Shown here: positions 1 through 6,780 of the stretch, one piece after another
Numbering within the stretch: the first letter of the stretch is position 1
Layout of the letters: each line of letters starts with the position of its first letter
NCBI GenBank assembly: GCA_007122565.1
Contig: SKTJ01000216.1
Location: forward strand, 1 to 12,133
Origin: Syntrophomonadaceae bacterium
Lineage (GTDB): Bacteria; Bacillota; Dethiobacteria; DTU022; UBA8154
Reading direction: 5' to 3'
DNA length: 12,133 nt
The notes under the pieces: generated by a model
What the model saw: the letters and a program-made list of their open reading frames with translations, nothing else
Told to the model about the DNA's origin: nothing
The model's database searches: none
Translations under genes and position numbers: made by a program

Positions 1-272
1 CCAAAACCGCTCTTTTGCAAGAGTTCGCCCACTCTTTTCAGGAGAAGGAGGCTGGAAATGTTTGCAAAGCGTGGCTCCGGGGGGAAGTGCATCCCAATAT
101 CTCCAAGTGCCCCGGCCCCAAGCAGAGCATCCATAATAGCATGCAGCAATACATCTGCATCTGAATGCCCAGCCAGTCCCTGTTCCCAGGGAACGTTTAC
201 TCCACCAAGGATAAGGGGTCGTCCCTGTTGCAGTTGGTGTACATCATATCCCATCCCCACACGCATGGTCAT
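1..272 (-). CDS. ispF: 2-C-methyl-D-erythritol 2,4-cyclodiphosphate synthase, C-terminus cut by window edge
   Basis: IspF closes the cyclic diphosphate ring in the MEP route to isoprenoid precursors, releasing CMP; it is a cytosolic zinc enzyme that works as a trimer. Only the first 90 codons are in the window; the family is about 157 residues, so the gene runs off the left edge. The visible part has the diagnostic blocks: GYDVHQL near residue 8 (the D-x-H metal site), LILGGV, then GLAGHSDADVLLHAIMDALLG and GALGDIGMHFP. The ATG at 272 lies one base after the ispD stop (TGA at 274-276) and has an AAGGAAGG ribosome site about 8 nt upstream, inside the end of ispD. A second ATG two codons on (266) is possible. 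The near-zero spacing implies translation coupled to ispD, the previous enzyme but one in the pathway. Confidence 0.96.
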   Translation of the reverse strand, partial: MTMRVGMGYDVHQLQQGRPLILGGVNVPWEQGLAGHSDADVLLHAIMDALLGAGALGDIGMHFPPEPRFANISSLLLLKRVGELLQKSGF

Positions 273-273
273 A

Positions 274-990
274 TCAAACGCCTTCCTTTAATCGATGAGC
301 CAGATAGAGTTCCGCCACCTTCAAGTCATGGCTTGTGGTCAGCTTGATATTTTCATAACTGCCGGGGACAATGCGCACAGCTGCTCCCATTCGTTCCACC
401 AGCGCTGCATCGTCGCTCGCTTGAACGGCAGCCTGGCAGTGGGCCTCCCATAAGAGGGAGAACTTAAAGCACTGGGGCGTTTGTGCTGCTACCAGGGCCT
501 CCCGCAGGGGCGTCTCCACAACAGTGTTATACTTATCCACCAGCTTGACTGTGTCCGTCAGAGGCACGGCTGCCAAGGCAGCGCCAAAGCGCTTTGCTTC
601 CGCCACTACCCGCTGCAGCAAAAAGGAACTTATGAGGGGACGCACTGCATCATGTACACAGATAATCGCCTCATTATCCACATTACCGTAGAGAGCCTTC
701 AGGCCCCGAAAAACAGAATCCTGGCGGCTTGTGCCGCCAGGAACAATAGTAATAGATTGGTTTCCGTTAAAATAATGCTTGCAGATTTCTTTCTCAAAAT
801 AAATTTCTTCACCGGGAGTAACAAGGACAAGCAGACGGGTAAAGATATTCGCAGCCAGACATGCCTCCAGCGTATGTACAATCACCGGCTTTCCTGCCAG
901 TAACAGGTAGGGTTTTTTAATATCCCCGCCCATGCGCAACCCCTGGCCGGCAGCAGGCAGGAGCAAAACACATTCCTGTTTTTGCGGCAA
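274..990 (-). CDS. ispD: 2-C-methyl-D-erythritol 4-phosphate cytidylyltransferase
   Basis: IspD transfers CMP from CTP to methylerythritol 4-phosphate in the MEP isoprenoid pathway. The 238-residue product has the family marks in order: the CTP-binding loop LLPAAGQGLRMG (10-21) followed by KKPYLLLAGKP, VPGGTSRQDSV (83-93), HDAVRPL (113-119), TPQCF (171-175), DDAALVE (193-199) and the closing ENIKLTTSHDL (213-223). I place the start at the TTG at 990, not the TTG at 1017 that opens the longest frame, because an AGGAGGG ribosome site (997-1003) lies six bases before it and would sit inside the longer frame. The length then fits the family (about 230). Upstream is a 116-nt gap to the PIN/TRAM gene holding one short CTGACTCCTG repeat and no clear terminator, so read-through from that gene is possible. 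Confidence 0.95.
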   Translation of the reverse strand: MPQKQECVLLLPAAGQGLRMGGDIKKPYLLLAGKPVIVHTLEACLAANIFTRLLVLVTPGEEIYFEKEICKHYFNGNQSITIVPGGTSRQDSVFRGLKALYGNVDNEAIICVHDAVRPLISSFLLQRVVAEAKRFGAALAAVPLTDTVKLVDKYNTVVETPLREALVAAQTPQCFKFSLLWEAHCQAAVQASDDAALVERMGAAVRIVPGSYENIKLTTSHDLKVAELYLAHRLKEGV

Positions 991-1106
991 AATAAGCCCT
1001 CCTAATAATACACACAAACCATCCGCAGACCGCTTTTTCTAATACAACAAGGCATTATTTCACAATGACCCACGATTTCAGTTCTTTATTCTGACTCCTG
1101 GCAGTC

Positions 1107-2198
1107 TTACTTCATCATTACCGGCAGAGCTCCCTTGGGCTTGGCAAAAATCATACGCCCCGCGGCCGTCTGTAGCACACTGGTTACCAAAACCTCAATG
1201 GTATCGCCGATATAACGCTTGCCGCCCTCCACTACGATCATGGTGCCATCGTCTAGGTAGGCCACACCCTGCCCCGCTTCTTTACCGTCTTTGATGATAT
1301 GGGCACTCATCTCTTCCCCGGGCAACACCACCGGTTTGACCGCATTGGCCAGTTCGTTGATATTTAACACCATAACTCCCTGTAATTCACAAACCTTGTT
1401 CAGGTTAAAGTCATTTGTGAGAATTACACCGCTTAGATCCTGTGCCAGTTTTACCAGTTTGCTGTCCACCTCGGAGATATCATCGTAATCGTTATTTACA
1501 ATTTTTACAACTATATTCAGTTCTTTTTGCATTTTGTTCAGGATATCGAGACCACGGCGACCGCGGTTCCTTTTTAGCAGATCCGAAGAATCTGCAATAT
1601 GACGCAGTTCCTCCAGCACAAAGCCGGAAACAATGATTTCCCCTTCGACAAAGCCTGTTCTGCATATATCCATAATCCGCCCATCGATGATCACGCTGGT
1701 ATCCAATACTTTTACGGGGGAGCTTTTCTTTTCCGCCGCGGCGGGCCCTCGCTTGGACAGTTGAGAGTAAATAAAAGGAAAATCATCCTTACGATTCATC
1801 ATGAACGTAACGCCAAGATAAGCCATCACAAGCGTAACCGCCAGAGAAAGGTAGGATCCCACCCAGGGGATACGTGCAAGGGGAAAGCTGAGCAAAACTC
1901 CAATTATAAGTGCGATGATTAGGCCTATTACCCCCAGGATAATATCCTGGGTGGGGATGGTTTTCATTTTACCATCGGTCCAGACAGCCACATTGCCCAT
2001 ATGCGTAATAACAAAAGGAGTAATAAAAAAAACGATAAGGCCGAACATAGTACCCCCAAGTATAGCAAACCAGATGCTTTCCTGGGGAACAGGCAGACCC
2101 GTAGCGACAACCAGGGAGGGCACCGCTACTTTAAATAGTTCATATCCGCCGACAAAGCCAATAATCGTTATTATTATGCGAAAGATTCTTTTTATCAT
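1107..2198 (-). CDS. yacL: Membrane-anchored PIN/TRAM domain protein (YacL type)
   Basis: The 363-residue product has an N-terminal membrane region with about four hydrophobic segments (roughly 5-25, 41-66, 86-107, 113-133). A PIN nuclease-like domain follows from about 164 to 285, then a TRAM domain (about 288-350). The PIN acidic set is visible: Asp166 in VLDTSVIIDGR, Glu197 in VLEELRHIAD, Asp245 in SEVDSKLV and Asp263 in TNDFNL, so the metal site looks intact. PIN domains are RNases as a class and TRAM binds RNA, which makes membrane-tethered RNA processing an inference; the substrate of YacL proteins is not settled to my knowledge. The ATG at 2198 is chosen because GGAAAGGAGGT (about 2204-2214) precedes it; the longer frame to 2237 would engulf that site. 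It has its own promoter at 2244-2273. Confidence 0.92.
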   Translation of the reverse strand: MIKRIFRIIITIIGFVGGYELFKVAVPSLVVATGLPVPQESIWFAILGGTMFGLIVFFITPFVITHMGNVAVWTDGKMKTIPTQDIILGVIGLIIALIIGVLLSFPLARIPWVGSYLSLAVTLVMAYLGVTFMMNRKDDFPFIYSQLSKRGPAAAEKKSSPVKVLDTSVIIDGRIMDICRTGFVEGEIIVSGFVLEELRHIADSSDLLKRNRGRRGLDILNKMQKELNIVVKIVNNDYDDISEVDSKLVKLAQDLSGVILTNDFNLNKVCELQGVMVLNINELANAVKPVVLPGEEMSAHIIKDGKEAGQGVAYLDDGTMIVVEGGKRYIGDTIEVLVTSVLQTAAGRMIFAKPKGALPVMMK

Positions 2199-2203
2199 AT
2201 TTA

Positions 2204-2214
2204 CACCTCCTTTC
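2204..2214 (-). promoter_or_regulatory. Ribosome binding site deciding the yacL start
   Basis: GGAAAGGAGGT on the minus strand is a near-perfect match to the anti-Shine-Dalgarno sequence, 5 nt or so before the ATG at 2198. Its place inside the longer reading frame argues that the 13 extra upstream codons are not translated. Confidence 0.85.
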
Positions 2215-2243
2215 CGTAGAAAAATGATTTTTTTCACAGTATT

Positions 2244-2273
2244 ATTATAACTTATATTTTTACCCTAGTTCAA
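2244..2273 (-). promoter_or_regulatory. Sigma-A-type promoter for yacL
   Basis: On the minus strand the -35 box TTGAAC (2268-2273, four of six consensus bases) is followed after 18 bp by a perfect -10 box TATAAT (2244-2249). The start point would be near 2237, about 40 nt before the yacL ATG. It lies just downstream of the carD terminator, so yacL and perhaps ispD-ispF can be transcribed independently of carD. Confidence 0.7.
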
Positions 2274-2336
2274 GAATTATTATGCGCAATCCTCTGTGAA
2301 AAATACGGCAATATTAGTGAAACAAGGCCCTGTGGT

Positions 2337-2366
2337 AAAAAAAAGACATCAGAAATAGATGCCCTT
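2337..2366 (-). terminator. Intrinsic terminator of carD
   Basis: Minus-strand arms AAGGGCATC (2366-2358) and GATGTCTTT (2350-2342) pair over nine positions (two of them G-U) around a 7-nt loop, and the RNA then runs into eight U residues (2344-2337). It begins about 34 nt after the carD stop and is the only good hairpin-plus-U-tract that I find in the window. Confidence 0.8.
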
Positions 2367-2399
2367 AATTACTTTTGGGGCCTCGAATATCTGCAAAGC

Positions 2400-2939
2400 T
2401 CAAGCTTTGGTGGGATTACTTTCAACCTGCACCTGTGTATGTTCCTCTTCGTTAACACGGTGGCTAAAAAGATCCTCAAGGTATCCCGCCATTTTTTCCC
2501 GGTCAATGCCTTTTACCATTAACAACTCACTGACCAGGATCTGTCTGGTACTCTCCAGCATCCGCCGCTCCCCGGAAGAAAGGCCTTTTTCCTCATCCCG
2601 TAATAGCAGACTGCGGGCCACCTCGGCTACTTTATATATGCTACCGCTTTTAATCTTGTCCATATTAGCACGGTAGCGCCTGTTCCAGTTGCCGTTTACC
2701 GGTTCTTCCTCTGTGCTCTCCAATATATCAAAGACTTCTCCGACCGCGCTCTTAAGGATGACATCACGCAGCCCAACTCTCTCCACATTATCAAGGGGAA
2801 TCATTACTTTGATCCCGCCCAGGGGCATATTCATGATATAATATTTCTTTCTTGCCCCCAGAATTTCCTTATCCTCAATGGCTTCAATAACTCCTGCGCC
2901 GTGCATAGGGTATACAACATTGTCCCCGATATTAAACAT
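2400..2939 (-). CDS. carD: CarD family transcriptional regulator
   Basis: CarD proteins bind the RNA polymerase beta subunit through an N-terminal Tudor-like domain and stabilise the open promoter complex through a helical C-terminal domain. They are not classical sequence-specific repressors. The 179-residue product opens with MFNIGDNVVYPMHGAGVIEAI, typical of this family. The RNA polymerase interaction domain spans about 1-60 (GGIKVMIPLDN near 41-51), and the C-terminal part (about 65-160) includes NWNRRYRANMDKIKSG with the conserved Trp at 85. The last 20 residues are acidic, polar and probably disordered. The ATG at 2939 follows GAAGGAGGG by about 8 nt. The gene has its own near-consensus promoter (3037-3065) and terminator, so it is probably monocistronic. 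A position between radA and yacL-ispD is common in Clostridia. Confidence 0.94.
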   Translation of the reverse strand: MFNIGDNVVYPMHGAGVIEAIEDKEILGARKKYYIMNMPLGGIKVMIPLDNVERVGLRDVILKSAVGEVFDILESTEEEPVNGNWNRRYRANMDKIKSGSIYKVAEVARSLLLRDEEKGLSSGERRMLESTRQILVSELLMVKGIDREKMAGYLEDLFSHRVNEEEHTQVQVESNPTKA

Positions 2940-2980
2940 GCAACAGGCCCTCCTTCAGACCGTACCACGGCCTTAATTGT

Positions 2981-3000
2981 AAACGGTAAAAAACGGTAAA
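2981..3000. repeat. Perfect 10-bp tandem duplication in the carD leader
   Basis: AAACGGTAAA occurs twice head to tail (2981-2990 and 2991-3000). The pair sits between the carD -10 box and its ribosome site, so it would be transcribed in the 5' leader. One helical turn of spacing would suit a protein binding site, but no function can be assigned from sequence alone. Confidence 0.9.
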
Positions 3001-3036
3001 CGTTCCCAGCTAGCCATGAAAACAACCTGTACTAAA

Positions 3037-3065
3037 ATTTTAACATAAAAATAAAATTGTGTCAA
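3037..3065 (-). promoter_or_regulatory. Near-consensus promoter for carD
   Basis: On the minus strand a perfect -35 box TTGACA (3060-3065) is separated by the ideal 17 bp from TAAAAT (3037-3042), five of six matches to the -10 consensus. The expected start lies near 3030, giving a leader of about 90 nt that contains the 10-bp tandem duplication. Confidence 0.82.
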
Positions 3066-3086
3066 AGATTCAGCCCGGGTTCTGTA

Positions 3087-3116
3087 TTGACAACGATTTG
3101 CAGCAACAAGTATAAT
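3087..3116 (+). promoter_or_regulatory. Consensus promoter for the small plus-strand gene
   Basis: TTGACA (3087-3092) and TATAAT (3111-3116) are both perfect, 18 bp apart. The start would be near 3123, about 84 nt before the ATG at 3207. Its -35 box lies only 21 bp from the -35 box of carD on the opposite strand, with a CCCGGG palindrome (3074-3079) centred between them. Such a strong promoter supports the following small gene as real. Confidence 0.82.
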
Positions 3117-3141
3117 AATTAAAGATGCAACTGTTAGGAGT

Positions 3142-3180
3142 CAGAATTTCTGAATACCTGATTATCGCTAAAAAGGTATT
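3142..3180 (+). promoter_or_regulatory. Inverted repeats in the leader of the small plus-strand gene
   Basis: Two inverted repeats lie in the expected 5' leader: CAGAA-T-TTCTG (3142-3152) and, directly after, AATACCT (3153-3159) with AGGTATT (3174-3180) around a 14-nt loop. The second ends about 9 nt before the ribosome site (GAGAGGTGA, about 3188-3196). Either could be an operator or an RNA structure affecting translation. There is no U-tract, so a terminator is unlikely. Confidence 0.4.
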
Positions 3181-3206
3181 GTCAAAAGAGAGGTGACCGG
3201 TAAGTT

Positions 3207-3611
3207 ATGAAAACAAAGAATGATGAGGTTGTCAGCCTGTTTCAGGATAAGGTATCTGAGTTGCTGTTGCGCCACCGCAGCATCCTTGATACCCTCTCCC
3301 AGCACGCTGAATCGGCAATCCGCGTTAATAAATCCATCACCAGGACAGTTACAAGCTGCGGGTGCATCTCCGTAAATGCACACAAACAGCATATCCCCCC
3401 GGAAGTATCCCTGGAAGAATGCCGCAAGTATCTTAAATCCCATATTGAAGGGTCCCTCTGTGAAAGCTGTAAAGAAATGGTCGAAGAAGAAATGGGTAAC
3501 AATCTTTTTTACCTGGCAGCCATCTGTCACCTGCTGGATATTCAATTAGATGACATTATTAAGAGGGAATATAACCGCCTGGAAGCCCTCGGGTTGTTCC
3601 ACCTAAGCTGA
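3207..3611 (+). CDS. Small cysteine-containing protein with MazG-like C-terminal helices, function unknown
   Basis: I do not recognise a named function. The 134-residue product is soluble, mostly helical and has no signal peptide. Residues 1-48 look like a helix pair; TVTSCGCI (48-54) gives a Cys-Gly-Cys pair, followed by Cys72 and a C-x2-C pair (85/88). The tail EEEMGNNLFYLAAICHLL (93-110) and DIQLDDIIKREYNRL resembles the EExxD segment of MazG-type nucleotide pyrophosphohydrolases, but Asn98 stands where the metal-binding Asp would be, so hydrolase activity is doubtful. The CGC plus C-x2-C spacing suggests a zinc or Fe-S site. I recall similar clostridial proteins labelled DUF1573 because of the SCGC motif; this is memory, not a search. 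The gene is divergent from carD, convergent with radA, and has a perfect promoter and a GAGGTG ribosome site. Confidence 0.82.
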   Translation: MKTKNDEVVSLFQDKVSELLLRHRSILDTLSQHAESAIRVNKSITRTVTSCGCISVNAHKQHIPPEVSLEECRKYLKSHIEGSLCESCKEMVEEEMGNNLFYLAAICHLLDIQLDDIIKREYNRLEALGLFHLS

Positions 3612-3658
3612 TAGTGCAGAATCAGTTAGATAGCTGGTAGTTAGTTAGGAGATAGGTA

Positions 3659-3673
3659 AAGATTCCCAATCTT
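3659..3673. terminator. Weak hairpin between the converging genes
   Basis: AAGATT-CCC-AATCTT forms a six-pair AT-rich stem between the end of the plus-strand gene and the end of radA. It has no real U-tract on either strand, so it is at best a poor bidirectional terminator. The rest of the 112-nt gap is a degenerate TTAG/TAGTTAG-rich stretch (about 3625-3657) with no gene. Confidence 0.2.
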
Positions 3674-3723
3674 GCACCTTATCGGAGAGATGACTAGCCA
3701 CAGCCGCCCTTAGAGTGTTGCTA

Positions 3724-5097
3724 TCATTCCATAGCCAGATCCAGGGCCTCGGCAAGTGATGAGACGGGGACAAGCTCCAGATTATTTTTTGCCTGTTGTT
3801 CTCTGAAAAATTGGGATCTTAAATTGCCACGGGGCAGGATACAGCAGGTATACCCCATCTTTAAGCCCTCCTGCAACCGTTCTGCCAGGCGGCCCACCGG
3901 TCTCACCTCCCCGGTTAATCCCACTTCTCCCACAAACATGGTCCGGGTTTTAAGGGGCTTGTCCCTGTAACTGGAAGCAAGTGCCAGTGCCACAGCCAGG
4001 TCCACTGCCGGTTCCATGATCTTCACTCCACCCACTACATTAATAAAAATATCGCAACTGGTGAGAGGTAAGCCAACCCGTTTTTCCAGGACGGCAATAA
4101 GCAAAGATGCGCGGTTAATATCCAATCCTGTGGCGGTGCGCCGCGGTATTCCACCGCTATAGCTCGGTGATACCAAACCCTGCACCTCTACCAACAGGGG
4201 CCTGCTTCCCTCCATTACGGGCACAACCGCGGAGCCGGGAGAAAATGCCGGCCTTTCGGAGAGAAAGAGCGCCGAGGGATTTTGCACCTCCGTCAGCCCC
4301 TCCGCTTCCATGGTAAAGATTCCCAGCTCACTGGTGGAGCCGAAGCGATTCTTTGCCGCACGCAGAATACGAAAGCTCTGGTACCTGTCTCCCTCAAAAT
4401 TAAGCACACAATCGACCATGTGTTCCAATATGCGGGGGCCGGCCAGGACCCCCTCCTTGGTAACATGCCCAATGATAAAAAATGTGATTTGTTTGCTTTT
4501 AGCCAATTGTACCAGGGAAGCCGTAACCTCGCGGAGTTGGATAACGCTGCCGGGGACCCCGCCCAACTCTTTTTTCATTACTGTCTGAATGGAATCAATC
4601 ACTACAACCTGGGGGCGGCCCTCCGTAATTTTGCTCTCGATTCTGCTGTATTCCGTATCTGCCAGCACAAGCAACGACTGCCCGTTAAGCCCAAGCCGTG
4701 CCGCACGCATCTTTAACTGAGCCAGGGATTCCTCACCGGTGACATAGATCACCTGTAAACCACTGGAAACAAACCCCAGTGCTGCTTGCAGGAGCAGTGT
4801 GGATTTGCCAATTCCCGGATCCCCACCCACCAGGACCACGGAACCGGGTACTGTACCGCCGCCAAGCACTCTGTCAAGCTCCTTTATGCCTGTGAGCAAC
4901 CGTTCCTGTTCCAGTGAAGGGATCTGCTCCAGCAGTGTGAGTTCTCCCCCTTCCCCTGCCAGACGGGGGCTTTTGTCTGCAGGGACAACCTGTTCTTCGA
5001 CCAGTGTATCCCCTTTGCAAACGGGACAATAACCGGCCCATTTGTATGTTTTGTAACCGCATTCGTGACAGTTGAAAACAGTTCTTATTTTCGCCAA
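3724..5097 (-). CDS. radA: DNA repair protein RadA (Sms), RecA-like branch-migration ATPase
   Basis: RadA helps RecA-mediated recombination by driving branch migration, and so aids repair and recovery of broken forks. The 457-residue product is full length. It has a four-Cys zinc finger (Cys10, 13, 24, 27), Walker A GGDPGIGKST (91-100), Walker B VVVIDS (164-169), the RadA-specific KNRFG motif (249-253) and a Lon-like C-terminal domain (about 280-457) with GEVGLTGEVRPV near 390. The start is set at the TTG at 5097: the ribosome site AAAGGAG (5105-5111) lies 7 nt upstream and shares a base with the nfo stop codon. The longer ATG frame to 5133 would overlap nfo and has no site of its own. It sits 13 nt after nfo and is probably the last gene of the pyr-nfo-radA unit. 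No disA follows it, contrary to the usual Firmicutes order. Confidence 0.97.
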   Translation of the reverse strand: MAKIRTVFNCHECGYKTYKWAGYCPVCKGDTLVEEQVVPADKSPRLAGEGGELTLLEQIPSLEQERLLTGIKELDRVLGGGTVPGSVVLVGGDPGIGKSTLLLQAALGFVSSGLQVIYVTGEESLAQLKMRAARLGLNGQSLLVLADTEYSRIESKITEGRPQVVVIDSIQTVMKKELGGVPGSVIQLREVTASLVQLAKSKQITFFIIGHVTKEGVLAGPRILEHMVDCVLNFEGDRYQSFRILRAAKNRFGSTSELGIFTMEAEGLTEVQNPSALFLSERPAFSPGSAVVPVMEGSRPLLVEVQGLVSPSYSGGIPRRTATGLDINRASLLIAVLEKRVGLPLTSCDIFINVVGGVKIMEPAVDLAVALALASSYRDKPLKTRTMFVGEVGLTGEVRPVGRLAERLQEGLKMGYTCCILPRGNLRSQFFREQQAKNNLELVPVSSLAEALDLAME

Positions 5098-5110
5098 TAG
5101 TTTACTCCTT

Positions 5111-5962
5111 TCAACTGACCCCTGCTGCGGCATAGGAGCGCAGATCCGTCAGGTTGATTTCGTCCCAGTGGCTGCCTATTTCCGGCGACTCCAGGATGAC
5201 GGGTAATTCTTCCGGCCAGGGATAGGAAAACAGGGTGGAGAAAGCCTCCGGTGGGATTAAACCTTCCCGCAGGTGGACATGTCTGTCCCGGTGGGCACCG
5301 CGGGGGGAGCCAATGTTGTTCGCATGGATGGCCATCACCCGTTCAAAACCCACAGCGGCAAAAAGCTCATCCATGCTTTTCTTTGTCCCTTCTGCTGAGG
5401 ATAAATCATAGCCTGCGGCCCAGGCATGGGCCGTATCGAGGCAGATACCAACAGGGGCGTTAGGGCCAAGCTCTTTGAGTATCTGGCCGAGGGGGGCAAA
5501 CTTTCCACCGAGGGAAGACCCACCGCCTGCTGTATTTTCCAACAGGAGCCTAACCTGAGGCGGCCATTTTTTTAACTCCTGCTTCAGCATTGAAATGAAC
5601 AACTTCATTCCCGCATCAAAACCCCGTCCCCCGTGACTTCCCGCGTGCATTACAACATATGGAGCACCGATCAGCGCAGCCCGCTTCATAGTTTCCTGCA
5701 TGAGCTCACAGGACTTTCTTAAAAATATTTCGTTGGCAGAGGACAAGTTTACCAGGTAGGCAGAATGAATTACCAGGGGATAGATGCTTTTTTCTGCCAG
5801 CAGGCGGCGCCGCTGCTCCAGTTCTGCCTCATTTGGCGGAGCGAGATGCCAGGCCTTGGGGCTCCCGATAAAGATCTGCAGACTGCGGCAACCGAGCCCT
5901 ACAGCCCGATTTACGTTGTGGGAAAATCCTCCCTTTAACGGCATATGAAGACCAACTCGCAT
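5111..5962 (-). CDS. nfo: Endonuclease IV (AP endonuclease family 2)
   Basis: Endonuclease IV cuts DNA 5' to abasic sites in base excision repair and trims blocked 3' ends. The 283-residue product has the TIM-barrel family pattern, and all nine expected zinc ligands can be placed: His66 (VIHSAYLVNL), His106 (VMHAGSHGG), Glu142 (LLENTAGGG), Asp176 and His179 (CLDTAHAWAAGYD), His213 (AIHANNIGS), Asp226 and His228 (RDRHVHLREG) and Glu258 (PVILESPEIG). A small deviation is HANN at 213-216 where many homologues read HLND; the ligand His is kept. The ATG at 5962 has an AGAAGGAAA ribosome site and comes 18 nt after the pyrF stop, so it is almost certainly co-transcribed with the pyr genes, an unusual pairing of pyrimidine supply with base excision repair. 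Confidence 0.96.
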   Translation of the reverse strand: MRVGLHMPLKGGFSHNVNRAVGLGCRSLQIFIGSPKAWHLAPPNEAELEQRRRLLAEKSIYPLVIHSAYLVNLSSANEIFLRKSCELMQETMKRAALIGAPYVVMHAGSHGGRGFDAGMKLFISMLKQELKKWPPQVRLLLENTAGGGSSLGGKFAPLGQILKELGPNAPVGICLDTAHAWAAGYDLSSAEGTKKSMDELFAAVGFERVMAIHANNIGSPRGAHRDRHVHLREGLIPPEAFSTLFSYPWPEELPVILESPEIGSHWDEINLTDLRSYAAAGVS

Positions 5963-5980
5963 GAATTTCCTTCTTTCTAT

Positions 5981-6727
5981 TTAGATAGTGTCAATCTCGG
6001 ATACAATTAAGTCCGCCGCCTGGCGGGGCGAAGGATGTTTGATGATGGGCCGGCCGATGACCAGGTAACTGGCTCCTGCCAGCAGGGCCTGTTTTGGGGT
6101 GAGGATGCGCTGCTGGTCATCCCTGGCTGCCCAGGCGGGACGCACTCCCGGGGTGACGATGAGGAAGTCCCCACCGCAACGCTCCCTGAGCAGCACGGCC
6201 TCACGGGGAGAGGCGATTACCCCATCCAGGCCGCAGCTCAGCCCCATCCGTGTCAATTCCACCACGTGCTCATCCAGGGGCCTGGACACACCCCCCCCCT
6301 GCAGCATTTCCTCACTCATGGAAGAAAGAACCGTTACCCCTAACACTATGGGCCGGGGCAGGTTTAATTTTTTTGCCGTATCCGTGACCCGGTCTACCGC
6401 AGCTTTGACCATCTCCCGCCCGCCGCTTAAGTGAACGTTAAACATATCCACGCTGTAGCGGGTGGCCACCTCCGCAGCCTCTGCCACCGTGTTGGGAATA
6501 TCGTGAAACTTTAAATCGAGAAATACCCTGACACTTAGTTCTTTCAGCGCCTCAATAATTGATGGACCGCAGGCAACAAACAGGCGGCTGCCCACCTTAA
6601 AGTAATTAAGAGGTGGCGTAAGCTTGCGCACCAGCTCACAGGCTTCCTCTGCACTGTCCACATCGAGGGCTACGATAATTTTTCCTGCCGCGTCCCCCGC
6701 CGAAGCCACCGGTCTTTTTTCTTCCAT
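5981..6727 (-). CDS. pyrF: Orotidine 5'-phosphate decarboxylase
   Basis: PyrF removes CO2 from OMP to give UMP, the last step of de novo pyrimidine synthesis. The 248-residue product carries IIVALDVDS (17-25), FKVGSRLF (43-50), the catalytic D-x-K-x-x-D block DLKFHDIPNTV (Asp71, Lys73, Asp76, Thr80), VTPGVRP (191-197) and YLVIGRPI (221-228) for phosphate binding. It is a compact bacterial-type enzyme. The ATG at 6727 is preferred over the upstream ATG at 6772 because GGAAGGTGGG lies just before it and the extra 15 residues do not look like family sequence. Upstream, a 153-nt gap separates it from pyrD; that gap holds the TTGGAAA array and the first hairpin repeat, and no terminator with a U-tract, so read-through from pyrD is likely. 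Confidence 0.96.
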   Translation of the reverse strand: MEEKRPVASAGDAAGKIIVALDVDSAEEACELVRKLTPPLNYFKVGSRLFVACGPSIIEALKELSVRVFLDLKFHDIPNTVAEAAEVATRYSVDMFNVHLSGGREMVKAAVDRVTDTAKKLNLPRPIVLGVTVLSSMSEEMLQGGGVSRPLDEHVVELTRMGLSCGLDGVIASPREAVLLRERCGGDFLIVTPGVRPAWAARDDQQRILTPKQALLAGASYLVIGRPIIKHPSPRQAADLIVSEIDTI

Positions 6728-6780
6728 GTTCCCACCTTCCTTCCATTTCAAGAAGCAAGAATCAGGAGACAAGAGGCCAC

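Noticed and set aside
1018..1106. Possible promoter for ispD (TTGTGA ... TATTAG)
   Set aside because: The spacer is only about 15 bp and both boxes are poor; read-through from yacL is simpler.
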